A stretch of DNA of 39,653 nt from Atopobiaceae bacterium UBA7016 (lineage in GTDB: Bacteria; Actinomycetota; Coriobacteriia; Coriobacteriales; Atopobiaceae). Both the position numbers and the translations under genes were made by a program. The notes beneath the pieces are model-generated. The model ran no database searches and was not told where the DNA came from. It saw only the letters and a list, made by a program, of their open reading frames with translations. Location of the stretch: assembly GCA_002449555.1 (NCBI GenBank), contig DJXA01000048.1, positions 1 through 39,653 on the forward strand, given 5' to 3'. This document shows, one piece after another, positions 22,811-30,460 of this stretch (position 1 is the first letter of the stretch; each line of letters opens with the position of its first letter).

Positions 22811-24079
22811 TTTTCTGTAGAGCGCGTAGGGGGCCTCCTGCGACACCCTCCACGCGCTCCTGCCGTCGCCCTTGGTGGCCTTCTCGAAGGCCCGGTACGT
22901 CGGGCATGGCACCTCGCCGTCCTCCGCGCAGACCCGCCTCAGCTCGTCGTGGACGGCTCTGCGCGTGGGCGTGGCCCCCTTGGCCTCGCACGCCTCCACG
23001 GCCTCCTGCACCAGTAGGTCGAGGTCGCCCCAGCGCTCGTCTGCGGCGTCCGCGTTGGCCTGCGCGCCAGCGTTGCGCGCGGCGTCGGCGCTGCCCTCCT
23101 CTGGCACGTCCGAGAAGCCGTCGATTGGCACCATCAGCGGGAAGTCGAACAGCAGCTCGTGGCCCCAGCGGTCGGGGAACTCGCGCAGGACGTAGTTGGC
23201 CCTGTAGAGCCGCGACTGGCGAAGCCGCTCCTGCCACTCGCCAGCCTGCTCGCCCTCGGCCATCGGCAGCGCCCGCTCAAGCCTTCCCCAGGCGTCGGTG
23301 CCCTCGCGGATGTCCAGCGCCGTCAGGTCGATGAAGGCGTCCGGGTCGCGCCCGAAGGCCCCCGCGCCCGCCGCGCGGTCGATCACGGAGCGCTCGCCCG
23401 CCTTGCCCTTGGCGTGGTGGTGCGTCACGGCTACGCTCGGCCCCCACGCGGCTATGGCGTCCAGCGCCTTGAGGAACGGCCTCGTCTCGCTGTTGGAGTT
23501 CTCGTCGCCCTCCATCAGCTTGTATATCGGGTCTATGACCACCAGCGCGGGAGGCTCGTCGCCGTAGCCGTCGCCCAGGATGGACAGCACGCCGTCAACG
23601 CCGATGTCGCGCTCTCCGCGCAGGCTCCTGACCATCAGGAGGTCGCCGCGCCTGCGCCGCTCGTCGGTGGTGTCGTGCGGGAACATCGCGCGCGCCACCA
23701 GGTCGATGCGGTGCCACAGGCTCGCCACGTCCATCTCGCCGTCGAACAGCGCGACCTCGCCGCGCCTGCACTCGCGCCCGAGCCATTCCGCGCCGCCGCC
23801 ATCGCGCCAGCCGTCGCCCTCAAGCCTCTCGTAGCCGTTGGCGACGGCCAGCGCCAGGGCCAGCATGCTCCACGTCTTGCCGCTCTTGCTCTGCGCCGCC
23901 AGCATCAGCTTGTGGCCCTGCCTGAGAACCCCGCGCACCAGCTCGGGCCTCTGCGGCTGCAGGCGGTCGCCGATGTGGTCTGACGCGCGCATGAACCCCG
24001 GGCGCGCGGCCCCCGCCCTGCCCGCCGCGAGGCGGGCGTTCGCCGCCTCGTCTGGCGGCGTCTCCGGCAGGTTAGGCAT
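22808..24079 (-). CDS. RepA-like hexameric replicative helicase / AAA ATPase
   Basis: This 423-residue protein has Walker A AAQSKSGKT (61-69), an acidic FDGEMD near 112, Walker B LVVID (179-183) and a sensor-like SVAVTHHHAKG around 218-228, the layout of RepA/KaiC-like hexameric helicases used by many phages and plasmids. The C-terminal third is less conserved; a WRVSQEAPYALYRK tail ends at repeat DNA. It overlaps the primase gene by 8 bp, so translation is coupled and the two probably form the phage replisome core. Function as helicase is inferred from family and context. Confidence 0.85.
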   Translation of the reverse strand: MPNLPETPPDEAANARLAAGRAGAARPGFMRASDHIGDRLQPQRPELVRGVLRQGHKLMLAAQSKSGKTWSMLALALAVANGYERLEGDGWRDGGGAEWLGRECRRGEVALFDGEMDVASLWHRIDLVARAMFPHDTTDERRRRGDLLMVRSLRGERDIGVDGVLSILGDGYGDEPPALVVIDPIYKLMEGDENSNSETRPFLKALDAIAAWGPSVAVTHHHAKGKAGERSVIDRAAGAGAFGRDPDAFIDLTALDIREGTDAWGRLERALPMAEGEQAGEWQERLRQSRLYRANYVLREFPDRWGHELLFDFPLMVPIDGFSDVPEEGSADAARNAGAQANADAADERWGDLDLLVQEAVEACEAKGATPTRRAVHDELRRVCAEDGEVPCPTYRAFEKATKGDGRSAWRVSQEAPYALYRK

Positions 24080-25004
24080 CGTCGCACCACCTCAGCTCCT
24101 GTCGCTGTCCCGTCTCGGCGCGCCACGCGCCCGCGATGCGCGTCAGCCTCGCGGGGTTCCTGCACGATCTGTCGGGGGGAAGCCCGTTGGCGTCGCAGTA
24201 GCGGTACAGCGCCTCCACGCGCGACCTGTACTCGTCCATGTCGGTCGCCCCGACGTAGACCTCCGCGTGCCAGCTCTTGTTGCCGCTCCACGTGAGCGAC
24301 TTGCACTTCCAGCCCGTTCCCTGCGGCTCGAACAGCAGGGCGCACATACGCTCAAGCTGCTCGTCGGCGGGCAGCTCGTCGCACTCGACGAGCGCCCAGC
24401 GCAGGTCGGCCACGTCGACGTCCCTGCGCCTGCCGCCGAAGCCCCTGACGGGGTTCTGCACCGCCCACAGGCCGCAGCCGTGGGCCGCGCCGAGCAGCTT
24501 GCCCAGCAGCGGGTCTGCCTCGTCCGTGAGCTGCCCCGCGTAGGCGTACCACTCGGTCTGCGGGAAGCGGCTCTCAGGCTCAAGCACGAGGCACACCACG
24601 TCCTCGGGGAAGAACAGCGCCCTGAGCCACGCGCGCGCCTGCCCCAGCGGCCCCATGCCGGACATGTCGGGCAAAAGGTCGGGCCTGCCGCGCCTCCTGA
24701 CCGTCCTGACGGGCCGCTCTGTCCGCGTGTGGGCCTCCCTGCCATACGTGCCGCCGCAGCCCTTCTCGTAGCGCCCTATGGCGCTCTCGGCGCACTTGCG
24801 GGCCTGCCACTCCGGGAGCGGCGGGTCGCAGCGCTCGGCGTTGGCCTCCATGACCAGCGCCACTATCTGCTCGTCGGGCACCCCCTTGGCCTGCAGGCTC
24901 GAAGCGTAGGCGTGCAGCTCCACGTCGCGAGTCCCGCTGCCTATGACCGATGGCAGTTCGTAGCCCCTGCGCTCATCGACCGCCGACATGTCTATCATCG
25001 GCAT
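24072..25004 (-). CDS. Primase / replication protein with PriCT-like and AEP-like regions
   Basis: This 310-residue protein has GGAGGTGG 5 nt before the ATG. Residues 30-80 (GVPDEQIVALVMEANAERCD and EWQARKCAESAIGRY) resemble the PriCT helical domain. The second half has motifs compatible with an archaeo-eukaryotic primase fold: ALVECDELP in place of DxD, a KSWHAEV with Ser-x-His, and CRNPARLTRIAGAWR near the C-terminus. PriCT at the N-terminus rather than after the catalytic domain is unusual. It would prime replication for the adjacent helicase. The family call is from motifs only; one acidic residue of motif I is Glu. Confidence 0.75.
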   Translation of the reverse strand: MPMIDMSAVDERRGYELPSVIGSGTRDVELHAYASSLQAKGVPDEQIVALVMEANAERCDPPLPEWQARKCAESAIGRYEKGCGGTYGREAHTRTERPVRTVRRRGRPDLLPDMSGMGPLGQARAWLRALFFPEDVVCLVLEPESRFPQTEWYAYAGQLTDEADPLLGKLLGAAHGCGLWAVQNPVRGFGGRRRDVDVADLRWALVECDELPADEQLERMCALLFEPQGTGWKCKSLTWSGNKSWHAEVYVGATDMDEYRSRVEALYRYCDANGLPPDRSCRNPARLTRIAGAWRAETGQRQELRWCDDA

Positions 25005-25020
25005 GCGGCCACCTCCAAAC

Positions 25021-25745
25021 TTTAGAAAAAATGAACTGACGCCTTCGCCGTGCGCCGCTTCGCGGCCCTCGCCTTGCCGTTGCCTTGCTACGCCTTGCCG
25101 TGCCCTCGCCAGGCGGTGCTCTGCTAAGCCGTCGCGCCGCAGTGCCAGTCTGTGCCGTCGCTGGGCGTATCGGTGCTTCGCCTCGCCGTTGCCATGCGGG
25201 CAGATCCGTGCAGAGTCGCGCTATGCCTTCGCTGTGCTGTTCCTAGCCATGCCACCGCTATGCGCCGCCGCGCACAGCTTCGCCCTAGCCGTGCCCTGCT
25301 GCGCTGGGCGTTGCCATGCCCCTGCCTTGCCGTTCCTAGCCGACCAGAGCAGTGCCCTTGCCCTGCTGGGCACCTCAGAGCCTCTGCCACCAGAGCATAT
25401 CCGCGCTGTCGCCACGATTCGCGTTGCCTTGCTTTGCCGCTGCGTATCGGTGCTGTGCCACACAATGCCGCCGCTTTGCGCATCCGTTCTAAGCCGCTGC
25501 GTCGCTACGCCATGCTGATGCAGTTCGTGTGGTTGCTCGGCCATGCCTCGGCTTAGCAAATCACCGCTGTGCCATCGCGGGGCAATGCCCTGCCTCGCCT
25601 TGCCTTGGCCGTGTCGGGCTGTGACATGCCATCGCGATGCGGTGCACCGCCTTGCCACAGTGCCTCGATGGTGCGCCATGACTTGCCTTTGCGAGTCTGT
25701 GCGGTGCGATGCGATGCCGTCGCGCTATCCGAGAAAGCGGTATGG
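25021..25745. repeat. 725-bp gene-free tract of degenerate GCCNT-type words
   Basis: On the plus strand almost the whole tract can be read as short words such as GCCTT, GCCGT, GCTATGCC and GCCATGCC. The overlapping open frames are compositionally biased and show no family features, so they are not credible genes. A similar tract is at 30063-30460. It lies directly upstream of the primase and helicase pair in transcription order. Confidence 0.7.
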
Positions 25746-25757
25746 TTAGGGTTTCGG

Positions 25758-25940
25758 CTAATCGACCTTGACCGCGAGGACGTGGTTCTCGTCGGCCTCG
25801 TGCATTTTCCTGTACGACTTGGTGGCGTAGGAGCGGATGGTGTCGGGCCTGACCCCGCGCCGCTCCGCAAGCTCGCGGGCGGTGCCTATGTCCACCACCT
25901 CGTCGCCTTGGTACAGGACGTATATCGGCTCGCGGGCCAT
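25758..25940 (-). CDS. Small HTH-like phage protein
   Basis: This 60-residue protein starts MAREPIYVLYQGDEVVDIGT with GGAGGACTG before the ATG. TARELAERRGVRPDTIRSYATKSY looks like a winged or simple helix-turn-helix region, of the kind seen in short phage proteins of unknown target. The ATG overlaps the upstream TGA (ATGA), so translation is coupled. It is the last gene before the long repeat tract. Confidence 0.75.
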   Translation of the reverse strand: MAREPIYVLYQGDEVVDIGTARELAERRGVRPDTIRSYATKSYRKMHEADENHVLAVKVD

Positions 25941-26131
25941 CAGTCCTCCCTCCAAGCCCTGCGCCTCGCGCATGCCTCTGGGCCGTTGTCCGGCTCGTCG
26001 TAGGCGCACATGGGCGGCTCTCCCCAGTGGACCGTCTGGCACTCCACCCACGTGTCGTGCAGGCCGCAGAACGCCTTTCCCTCGACCTTGCCGCGCTCTG
26101 TTACGTGCGGGCAGCGCAGCGGGTCGGTCAT
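25940..26131 (-). CDS. Small Cys-rich phage protein
   Basis: The frame gives 63 residues from the ATG at 26131 (MTDPLRCPHVTERGKVEG); a GTG at 26140 would add three. Five cysteines and several histidines (CPH, FCGLHDTWVEC, MCAY, EAC) suggest a zinc-binding fold. It overlaps both neighbours by a few bases, part of a tightly coupled string of accessory genes. Function unknown. Confidence 0.7.
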   Translation of the reverse strand: MTDPLRCPHVTERGKVEGKAFCGLHDTWVECQTVHWGEPPMCAYDEPDNGPEACARRRAWRED

Positions 26132-26361
26132 GACTGCCACCCAAGCTCTCGCACGCGCCGCTCCGCTTCCTCGTAGCTCATGACGTTGACGTGCGGGTGG
26201 TCGGTGAGCAGCGTGTCGGTTTCCTCGTCGCTCGCGCCGTACTCCACGCGCCTGAACTCGCGCAGCTCGTCAAAGGTCAGAGGTTCGGTGATGTAGTCCT
26301 CGACCACGGTGCTGAACACCCGCCACCTGCCATCTGGCAGCTTTACGTTGAATCTCGGCAT
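26128..26361 (-). CDS. Small acidic phage protein of unknown function
   Basis: The frame gives 77 residues from the ATG at 26361, with GGGAGG 10 nt upstream; the longer frame begins in the neighbour. The sequence MPRFNVKLPDGRWRVFSTVV onward has a beta-rich start, then an acidic helix (TFDELREFRRVEYGASDEET) and a C-terminal helix EEAERRVRELGW. TAATG overlap couples it to the preceding membrane protein. No family recognised. Confidence 0.7.
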   Translation of the reverse strand: MPRFNVKLPDGRWRVFSTVVEDYITEPLTFDELREFRRVEYGASDEETDTLLTDHPHVNVMSYEEAERRVRELGWQS

Positions 26362-26558
26362 TACTTTCTCGCCTCCCTCCGCGCGGGGCAGTCCTCGCAC
26401 GGCCCCGCCTGGTCATGCGCGGCCCAGCACTCGGGCACGCACCAGTCCTCCCGCCAGTCGTGCGGCTTCATCAGCTCGCGGTCGCGCGGCGCTGGTACCG
26501 AGCACACCAGCACGCAGCCGAACGCGACGGTGGCGGCGAGGAGTAGCAGGGCGCTCAC
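26361..26558 (-). CDS. Small membrane-anchored Cys-rich protein
   Basis: The frame gives 65 residues from a GTG at 26558, supported by GGGGAGGG 7 nt upstream and by GTGA overlap with the preceding mini-gene. Residues 3-20 (ALLLLAATVAFGCVLVC) form one membrane segment or signal anchor. The soluble part carries HDWREDWCVPECWAAHDQAG and CEDC, a likely metal-binding tail. Position in an early operon argues against lysis. Role unknown; interaction with the cell envelope is possible. Confidence 0.65.
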   Translation of the reverse strand: MSALLLLAATVAFGCVLVCSVPAPRDRELMKPHDWREDWCVPECWAAHDQAGPCEDCPARREARK

Positions 26559-26653
26559 CGTCCATCCCTCCCCGCGACAAACAGCGCCACCGCGCACGCG
26601 CCGAGCGTCCCGCCCAGCACGCAGCCCGCGATGGCCGCGATCAAAAGTCTCAT
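26555..26653 (-). CDS. 32-residue single-span membrane mini-protein
   Basis: From the ATG at 26653: MRLLIAAIAGCVLGGTLGAC, then AVALFVAGRDGR and a TGA that overlaps the next GTG. GGAGGAC lies 3-9 nt upstream. Nearly all of it is one hydrophobic helix with small residues. The precise overlaps on both sides (TGA/ATG with the upstream gene and GTGA downstream) make it a credible gene although very short. Confidence 0.6.
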   Translation of the reverse strand: MRLLIAAIAGCVLGGTLGACAVALFVAGRDGR

Positions 26654-26922
26654 TTGTCCTCCAATACATCAAAGATTGCGGTTAGTCCGTCGCATCGGCG
26701 CGGCGTGGAAAAGAACCGAACATAGCCACCATCACTAAATCGCACGGTAAGCGAGCCAATGTTCGCCTTGAAACCAGGCATGTGCTGAAACTGAGCAAGC
26801 CAGTCAATGTACTTTGAGAAACTGCGCACAGCCTCGCGGTGAGACGGTGCGAACAAGCCGCTGTGTTTACCTTGCAAGGCTTCGCGCGTTGCGAGCAAGA
26901 ACGACCTATTTTGCAGCTTCAT
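26650..26922 (-). CDS. Phage protein of unknown function
   Basis: This 90-residue protein (MKLQNRSFLLATREALQGKH) has CGGAGGAC before the ATG. It includes VRSFSKYIDWLAQFQHMPGF and NIGSLTVRFSDGGYVRFFST, a helix followed by two strands, and is basic. Base composition is less GC-rich than its neighbours, which may mark a recent acquisition. It overlaps neighbours by four bases on both sides. No family recognised. Confidence 0.72.
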   Translation of the reverse strand: MKLQNRSFLLATREALQGKHSGLFAPSHREAVRSFSKYIDWLAQFQHMPGFKANIGSLTVRFSDGGYVRFFSTPRRCDGLTAIFDVLEDK

Positions 26923-27287
26923 TCGTCCTCCGTTTCGCTATTGATGAACCGCGCCCCGCACCCTTCACACCACCGCGCTATGGGCGATACATGGCACCCG
27001 CACGCCGAGCATTCGCTGTGCCCAGTGGCGTAGCCCGTCTGCTTGTTCGATACGTTGACGCGCACGGCCCTGCGCTCCCACGGATGGCCGTCCAGAATCT
27101 CTCCCCACGTCACGCCCGTGCGACGCTTTATCGTGCGCAGCACGCGCAGCCAGCGCGGCTCGGCATCGTCGCGCATCCACCTGCGCAGCGTCTCGTAGGG
27201 AGCGCCGAGTGCAAGGCTCCAATCACGCAATGACGTGTGGCCGCTGGTCTTGTAGAGCCGCGTGAGGGCGGCTGCGAGCGGGGTCAT
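26919..27287 (-). CDS. HTH plus zinc-ribbon phage protein
   Basis: The frame gives 122 residues from the ATG at 27287, with AGGGAGG upstream. The N-terminal half holds a likely HTH (LRDWSLALGAPYETLRRWMRD). The C-terminus carries CSACGCHVSPIARWCEGCG, a four-Cys zinc ribbon. The combination suggests a DNA-binding regulator. It is ATGA-coupled to the preceding membrane mini-protein. Confidence 0.75.
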   Translation of the reverse strand: MTPLAAALTRLYKTSGHTSLRDWSLALGAPYETLRRWMRDDAEPRWLRVLRTIKRRTGVTWGEILDGHPWERRAVRVNVSNKQTGYATGHSECSACGCHVSPIARWCEGCGARFINSETEDE

Positions 27288-27433
27288 GCGGTGACCTCCC
27301 TGAAGAACGCCCCCGCGCAGAACGCCGCCATGAGCGAAGCCACCATCATCTGTCTGTCGCGCGTCGTGTACCCAATCCATGCAGCAAGAAGTGACATGGA
27401 GAGCGCCGCAAAGCACTTGACGCCGTGATTCAT
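27284..27433 (-). CDS. 49-residue membrane mini-protein
   Basis: From the ATG at 27433: MNHGVKCFAALSMSLLAAWI, then a short RDRQ-containing polar turn and a second hydrophobic segment VASLMAAFCAGAFF. That gives two predicted spans with a short loop. Its ATG overlaps the previous TGA and its own TGA overlaps the next ATG. Unrecognised; the holin-like topology is noted, but the early-operon position does not support a lysis role. Confidence 0.62.
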   Translation of the reverse strand: MNHGVKCFAALSMSLLAAWIGYTTRDRQMMVASLMAAFCAGAFFREVTA

Positions 27434-27702
27434 TCGCCCACCTCGATGCCTAGTTCTCGCATATAACCCTCATACATCTCGAAGTCCTCTGTCGAATATG
27501 CCCAGTTCTCGACAAGCACGCCGCGATAGTGCCTGTATAAGTCACGCACCAGCTCCCGCAGCTTGGCGTTCTCGGCTTGCAGCTTCTCAATCTCATCTGC
27601 TGCGTAATTGAGGTCCGCGACCAGAACGTGCGAGAAGTAGAACTCTCTCGTGCACTTGCGTATCTGGTCGCCCCACCAGCGTAAGGTTTCCGGCGTGCTC
27701 AT
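27430..27702 (-). CDS. Coiled-coil phage protein
   Basis: The frame gives 90 residues from the ATG at 27702 (MSTPETLRWWGDQIRKCTRE). Residues 30-55 (YAADEIEKLQAENAKLRELVR) are a leucine-zipper-like coiled coil. The C-terminus is acidic, ending in MRELGIEVG, and the next upstream gene ends in the similar MRELGVDE, so the two may be duplicates. It may oligomerise with that neighbour. Function unknown. Confidence 0.72.
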   Translation of the reverse strand: MSTPETLRWWGDQIRKCTREFYFSHVLVADLNYAADEIEKLQAENAKLRELVRDLYRHYRGVLVENWAYSTEDFEMYEGYMRELGIEVGE

Positions 27703-28028
27703 TCGTCCACCCCCAGCTCTCGCATGCGGTCGCGCTCGCGCTCGCTCGCCGCGTACCACGCGATGGGCGTCATGTAGTCCACCTGCTCACGCAGCTTGGC
27801 GTTCTCGATTGACAGTTCGGCTGCTTCGTGCGTCAGCCTGTCAGCTTCACGCTCGGTGCCTTGCAGCGTCTCCGTCAGCCGTTTGTTCTCAGTTCGCGCT
27901 GCCGTTAGATTTTTGAGCGTGACATTAGCTCGGACAAGCCACATGTCGCGGTTAGCCTGTGACTTGTGCAACTCCGCGCATAGCTCATCGATGCGCCGCT
28001 CAAGCGCGGCCTTCTCGGTGTCGGTCAT
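27699..28028 (-). CDS. Coiled-coil phage protein (paralogue-like of its neighbour)
   Basis: The frame gives 109 residues from the ATG at 28028 (MTDTEKAALERRIDELCAEL). Almost the whole protein is heptad-like up to residue 85, with ENAKLREQVDYM echoing ENAKLRELVRDL in the downstream gene, and both end with MRELG. A GGAGGTAGACGA leader precedes the ATG. It looks like a product of tandem duplication followed by divergence. Confidence 0.72.
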   Translation of the reverse strand: MTDTEKAALERRIDELCAELHKSQANRDMWLVRANVTLKNLTAARTENKRLTETLQGTEREADRLTHEAAELSIENAKLREQVDYMTPIAWYAASERERDRMRELGVDE

Positions 28029-28032
28029 TCGT

Positions 28033-28275
28033 CTACCTCCAATTAATGCCGCCAACCACTCGCCGTCCGCAGTTAGGACAAAACTTTGGTTGCTCTGCCT
28101 CGTTCCAACCGCTATCGGTGTACAGGTCTGACATTCCGAATCCGCACTCTGAGCAATGGAACCAACGGGACTCTTCCGTGTCGTGGCAGGTTCCTACTTC
28201 TACCAGTTCGGCTCGTTTAGGCGGCGAATCGACTTGCTTGAGGGTGTCGTCCTTTTGACGCTCGTAGGTAATCAT
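28033..28275 (-). CDS. Zinc-ribbon phage protein
   Basis: The frame gives 80 residues from the ATG at 28275 (MITYERQKDDTLKQVDSPPK). HCSECGFGMSD and FCPNCGRRVVGG form a classical CxxC/CxxC zinc ribbon separated by about 24 residues. Such small proteins recur in Gram-positive phage early operons; the target is unknown. It overlaps its upstream neighbour by four bases. Confidence 0.78.
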   Translation of the reverse strand: MITYERQKDDTLKQVDSPPKRAELVEVGTCHDTEESRWFHCSECGFGMSDLYTDSGWNEAEQPKFCPNCGRRVVGGINWR

Positions 28276-28625
28276 TCGTCCACCTCCCATTTACGCACGT
28301 GATGAAGCGCATATCCGAACTGGTTCTCGTTGATTGCTGCTATCGCAGCTTCTTCGGTCGCATAGACTCCGAGCACTTCTTCGCGACCATCGCCTATATC
28401 CGTAGCCATGAGCAGATAGACCTCCCTGCACGTACCGCACCCCAGCGTGGCGGCTATGGCCTGTTCGGTGGTGAGGCCAGTGACGATGAGTGTTCCGTCC
28501 ATGCTCTCGGTGGCGGTGTGTGGATTGCTGTACGCCTGCCATGTCGTGCTGTAATCATCAGGCCACTTGTGCCAGCTCTCGCCACGCTTCCTCAGTCCCT
28601 CGCGCAGCTCTTCGGTCGCGGTCAC
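28272..28625 (-). CDS. Phage protein of unknown function
   Basis: This 117-residue protein starts at a GTG (28625) that overlaps the previous TGA. The segment ATESMDGTLIVTGLTTEQAI and the later EVLGVYATEEAAIAAINENQ suggest an alpha/beta domain; the C-terminus WEVDE is acidic. Cysteines in GCGTCREV might bind metal. No family recognised. Confidence 0.7.
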   Translation of the reverse strand: MTATEELREGLRKRGESWHKWPDDYSTTWQAYSNPHTATESMDGTLIVTGLTTEQAIAATLGCGTCREVYLLMATDIGDGREEVLGVYATEEAAIAAINENQFGYALHHVRKWEVDE

Positions 28626-28855
28626 TCCGCATCACCGCCCTTACGCCTGAGCATCGCGTCGAGCACGTCTCCGAAGTCGAGGTCGGCCCTCTCGTCGGTC
28701 ACCGAGACGATGTGGCTGATGCGGTAGTAGCTGCCGTCGTTCAGCGATATCCACGTCTTGCCCTCCCTCTCGCCATTGACGATGCTCGCAACGACGCGCT
28801 TTGCGTCCCACTCGCTTTGCAGCACCTCGCCAGTGCTCAGCGTGATGTAGCTCAT
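28622..28855 (-). CDS. Small beta-rich phage protein
   Basis: This 77-residue protein starts MSYITLSTGEVLQSEWDAKR. It has short strands (TWISLNDGSYYRISHIVSV) and a final helix DFGDVLDAMLRRKGGD. The ATG overlaps the previous TGA. It appears to be a single small domain; function unknown. Confidence 0.72.
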   Translation of the reverse strand: MSYITLSTGEVLQSEWDAKRVVASIVNGEREGKTWISLNDGSYYRISHIVSVTDERADLDFGDVLDAMLRRKGGDAE

Positions 28856-29397
28856 TGCTCGTCACCCGCCAGACGCAGTTTGGCGGCGTACTCGGCGATG
28901 TTCCCACTCTTCATCACATCGTCAACGTCGCAGAAGTGGAAAGGTGACTCTTCCTTCCACGTGTTGTAGCAGAGCGTAATCACTCCCCGCAGCACGTCCT
29001 CGACGGTGGGTTGCTTGTGGTGGCGGTAGGCACGGGCCTCGTACTGCGCGTATCGGCCTTGCTCATCGCTCCACGCGAAGAACACGCCAACGCCAACTGC
29101 CGACACTGTGCGCACGATTGTCGGGTCATCGTCCTTATAGCGAATCCATTCCACCTTGTCTCCGATGCGAATCGGCACCCCGTCCGCGTCCTTGGGCAGC
29201 TTGACCCACCCGTGCTCGGCCATGTTCTCGTCGGTCATGGGAACGCCAGCGATAAATGCAGCTGCGGCCATAGTCCGCTCGTACTCCGCGTCGATGCGGT
29301 CGGCAATGCGGAGAAGCTCCTGCCATCCGTTCCCCAAAAATACGCGGCCTTCAATCCACTCCCTCAGCTCGCCCGTGATGCCGTGATCGTTGTCCAT
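28852..29397 (-). CDS. Conserved phage accessory protein
   Basis: The frame gives 181 residues from the ATG at 29397. The middle contains MTDENMAEHGWVKLPKDADG followed by VPIRIGDKVEW, a phrase widespread in early-region phage proteins, then a beta-rich part with RAYRHHKQPTVEDVLRG. The N-terminal helical region resembles a short coiled segment (LLRIADRIDAEYERTMAA). Function is unassigned in the relatives I remember. Confidence 0.75.
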   Translation of the reverse strand: MDNDHGITGELREWIEGRVFLGNGWQELLRIADRIDAEYERTMAAAAFIAGVPMTDENMAEHGWVKLPKDADGVPIRIGDKVEWIRYKDDDPTIVRTVSAVGVGVFFAWSDEQGRYAQYEARAYRHHKQPTVEDVLRGVITLCYNTWKEESPFHFCDVDDVMKSGNIAEYAAKLRLAGDEQ

Positions 29398-30062
29398 CAC
29401 ACAAGCCCCTTCCTGTAGACCCAATACTCGCGGGTGAACTCATAGGCGACTCTGAACGGTTGGGACGGGTCACGGCGCTCAAGTTTCTCGCACTTGAACC
29501 GGATTCGACGGGCCTTGTCGTTGTTCTCCCGCTCGTCACCCATGTAGGTGATGCGCATGCGCATGTTCTCGTTGGGGTACTGGTGGGTGAACGACTCCGT
29601 GGAGAACAGGTCGATGCCGTCCTCCTCGAAGATTCGACGCGCGGCCTTGTCAACGCTGTCGAAGTACTCGCGCTTCTTACGGTCGGGGTTACCGTACTCG
29701 CCAATTGAGTCAACGACGTGCACGTAGCACTTGAACCTGTCAATCGCGCCGACAAGCTCGTTGTCGATGCGCCAAGCCAGCTCAGTCTCGGGAGAGACGA
29801 TACCCTTGTCCTCGTCGTACTCGTCGCTTGACAGCTCTATGCCGATGTTGGTCTGTCTCTGGTTGAGCCACAGACGCCCGCCGTGGCACATGCACATCTC
29901 CCACGTAATTTCAACAGGCAGGCACCCGCTCCTGACCTTGACGTGATGCCTGTCGGCCTCAAGCACAACGATGCCCTCGTTGTCCACCACTTCAAGTATC
30001 GCGAGCATCACCTTGTCGGCCTCTACCAGCCTAAGCGTGCGCTCGCTGATGCGATTCTCCAT
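29397..30062 (-). CDS. Phage protein of unknown function
   Basis: The frame gives 221 residues from the ATG at 30062 with GAGAGAGGAC upstream; the longer frame runs into low-complexity DNA and is rejected. It has RHHVKVRSGCLPVEITWEMC followed by a long charged region with ELVGAIDRFKCYVHVVDSIG and an RRIRFKCEKLERR C-terminal part, and is rich in aromatic residues. No motif identifies it. Its start lies directly after a 400-bp repeat tract. Confidence 0.75.
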   Translation of the reverse strand: MENRISERTLRLVEADKVMLAILEVVDNEGIVVLEADRHHVKVRSGCLPVEITWEMCMCHGGRLWLNQRQTNIGIELSSDEYDEDKGIVSPETELAWRIDNELVGAIDRFKCYVHVVDSIGEYGNPDRKKREYFDSVDKAARRIFEEDGIDLFSTESFTHQYPNENMRMRITYMGDERENNDKARRIRFKCEKLERRDPSQPFRVAYEFTREYWVYRKGLV

Positions 30063-30460
30063 GCCTATGTCCTCTCTCTCGATGCTGGCCCGCCACCCGT
30101 GGCCTTGCTTCGCCATCGCTTTGCAACGCCTCTCCTCGCTCTGCCTTGGCTTTGCTGGGCGACTCCCTTGCCGTTCGAGGCCTTGACAGGCCTTGCTGTG
30201 CCCTCGCAACGCCCCGCGTTCCTCTGCCGTAGCTGTGCGCTGCTCCTCCTTGCCCTTGCTGTGCAGGGCGACGCCGTTGCTGTGATACGCCGAGCTATCC
30301 GTGCCGTCGCTTTGCATCGCAGCGCCGTTGCGCCGTGCTGCAGGGACAAGCCATGCCGTTGCGCTGCCGTTCCAAGCCCTTGCAGGGCGTCTCGACGCGA
30401 TGCCATAGCGATGCGCAGCCGCGCTTCGCCCTCGCCGCGCGAAGCTGGGCCGAGCCGTCG
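30063..30460. repeat. 400-bp gene-free tract of degenerate GCCTT/GCTTTGC words
   Basis: The plus strand reads like GCCTTGC, GCTTTGC, GCCATCGC and GCTGTGCC words without fixed period. Open frames here are long only because of composition and have no domain features. Same style as the tract at 25021-25745. It separates two genes of one operon. Confidence 0.7.

Noticed and set aside
25221..25679. 152-codon minus-strand frame in the repeat tract
   Set aside because: Translation is low-complexity (Ala/Arg/His/Gln) with several overlapping alternatives in other frames and no ribosome site.
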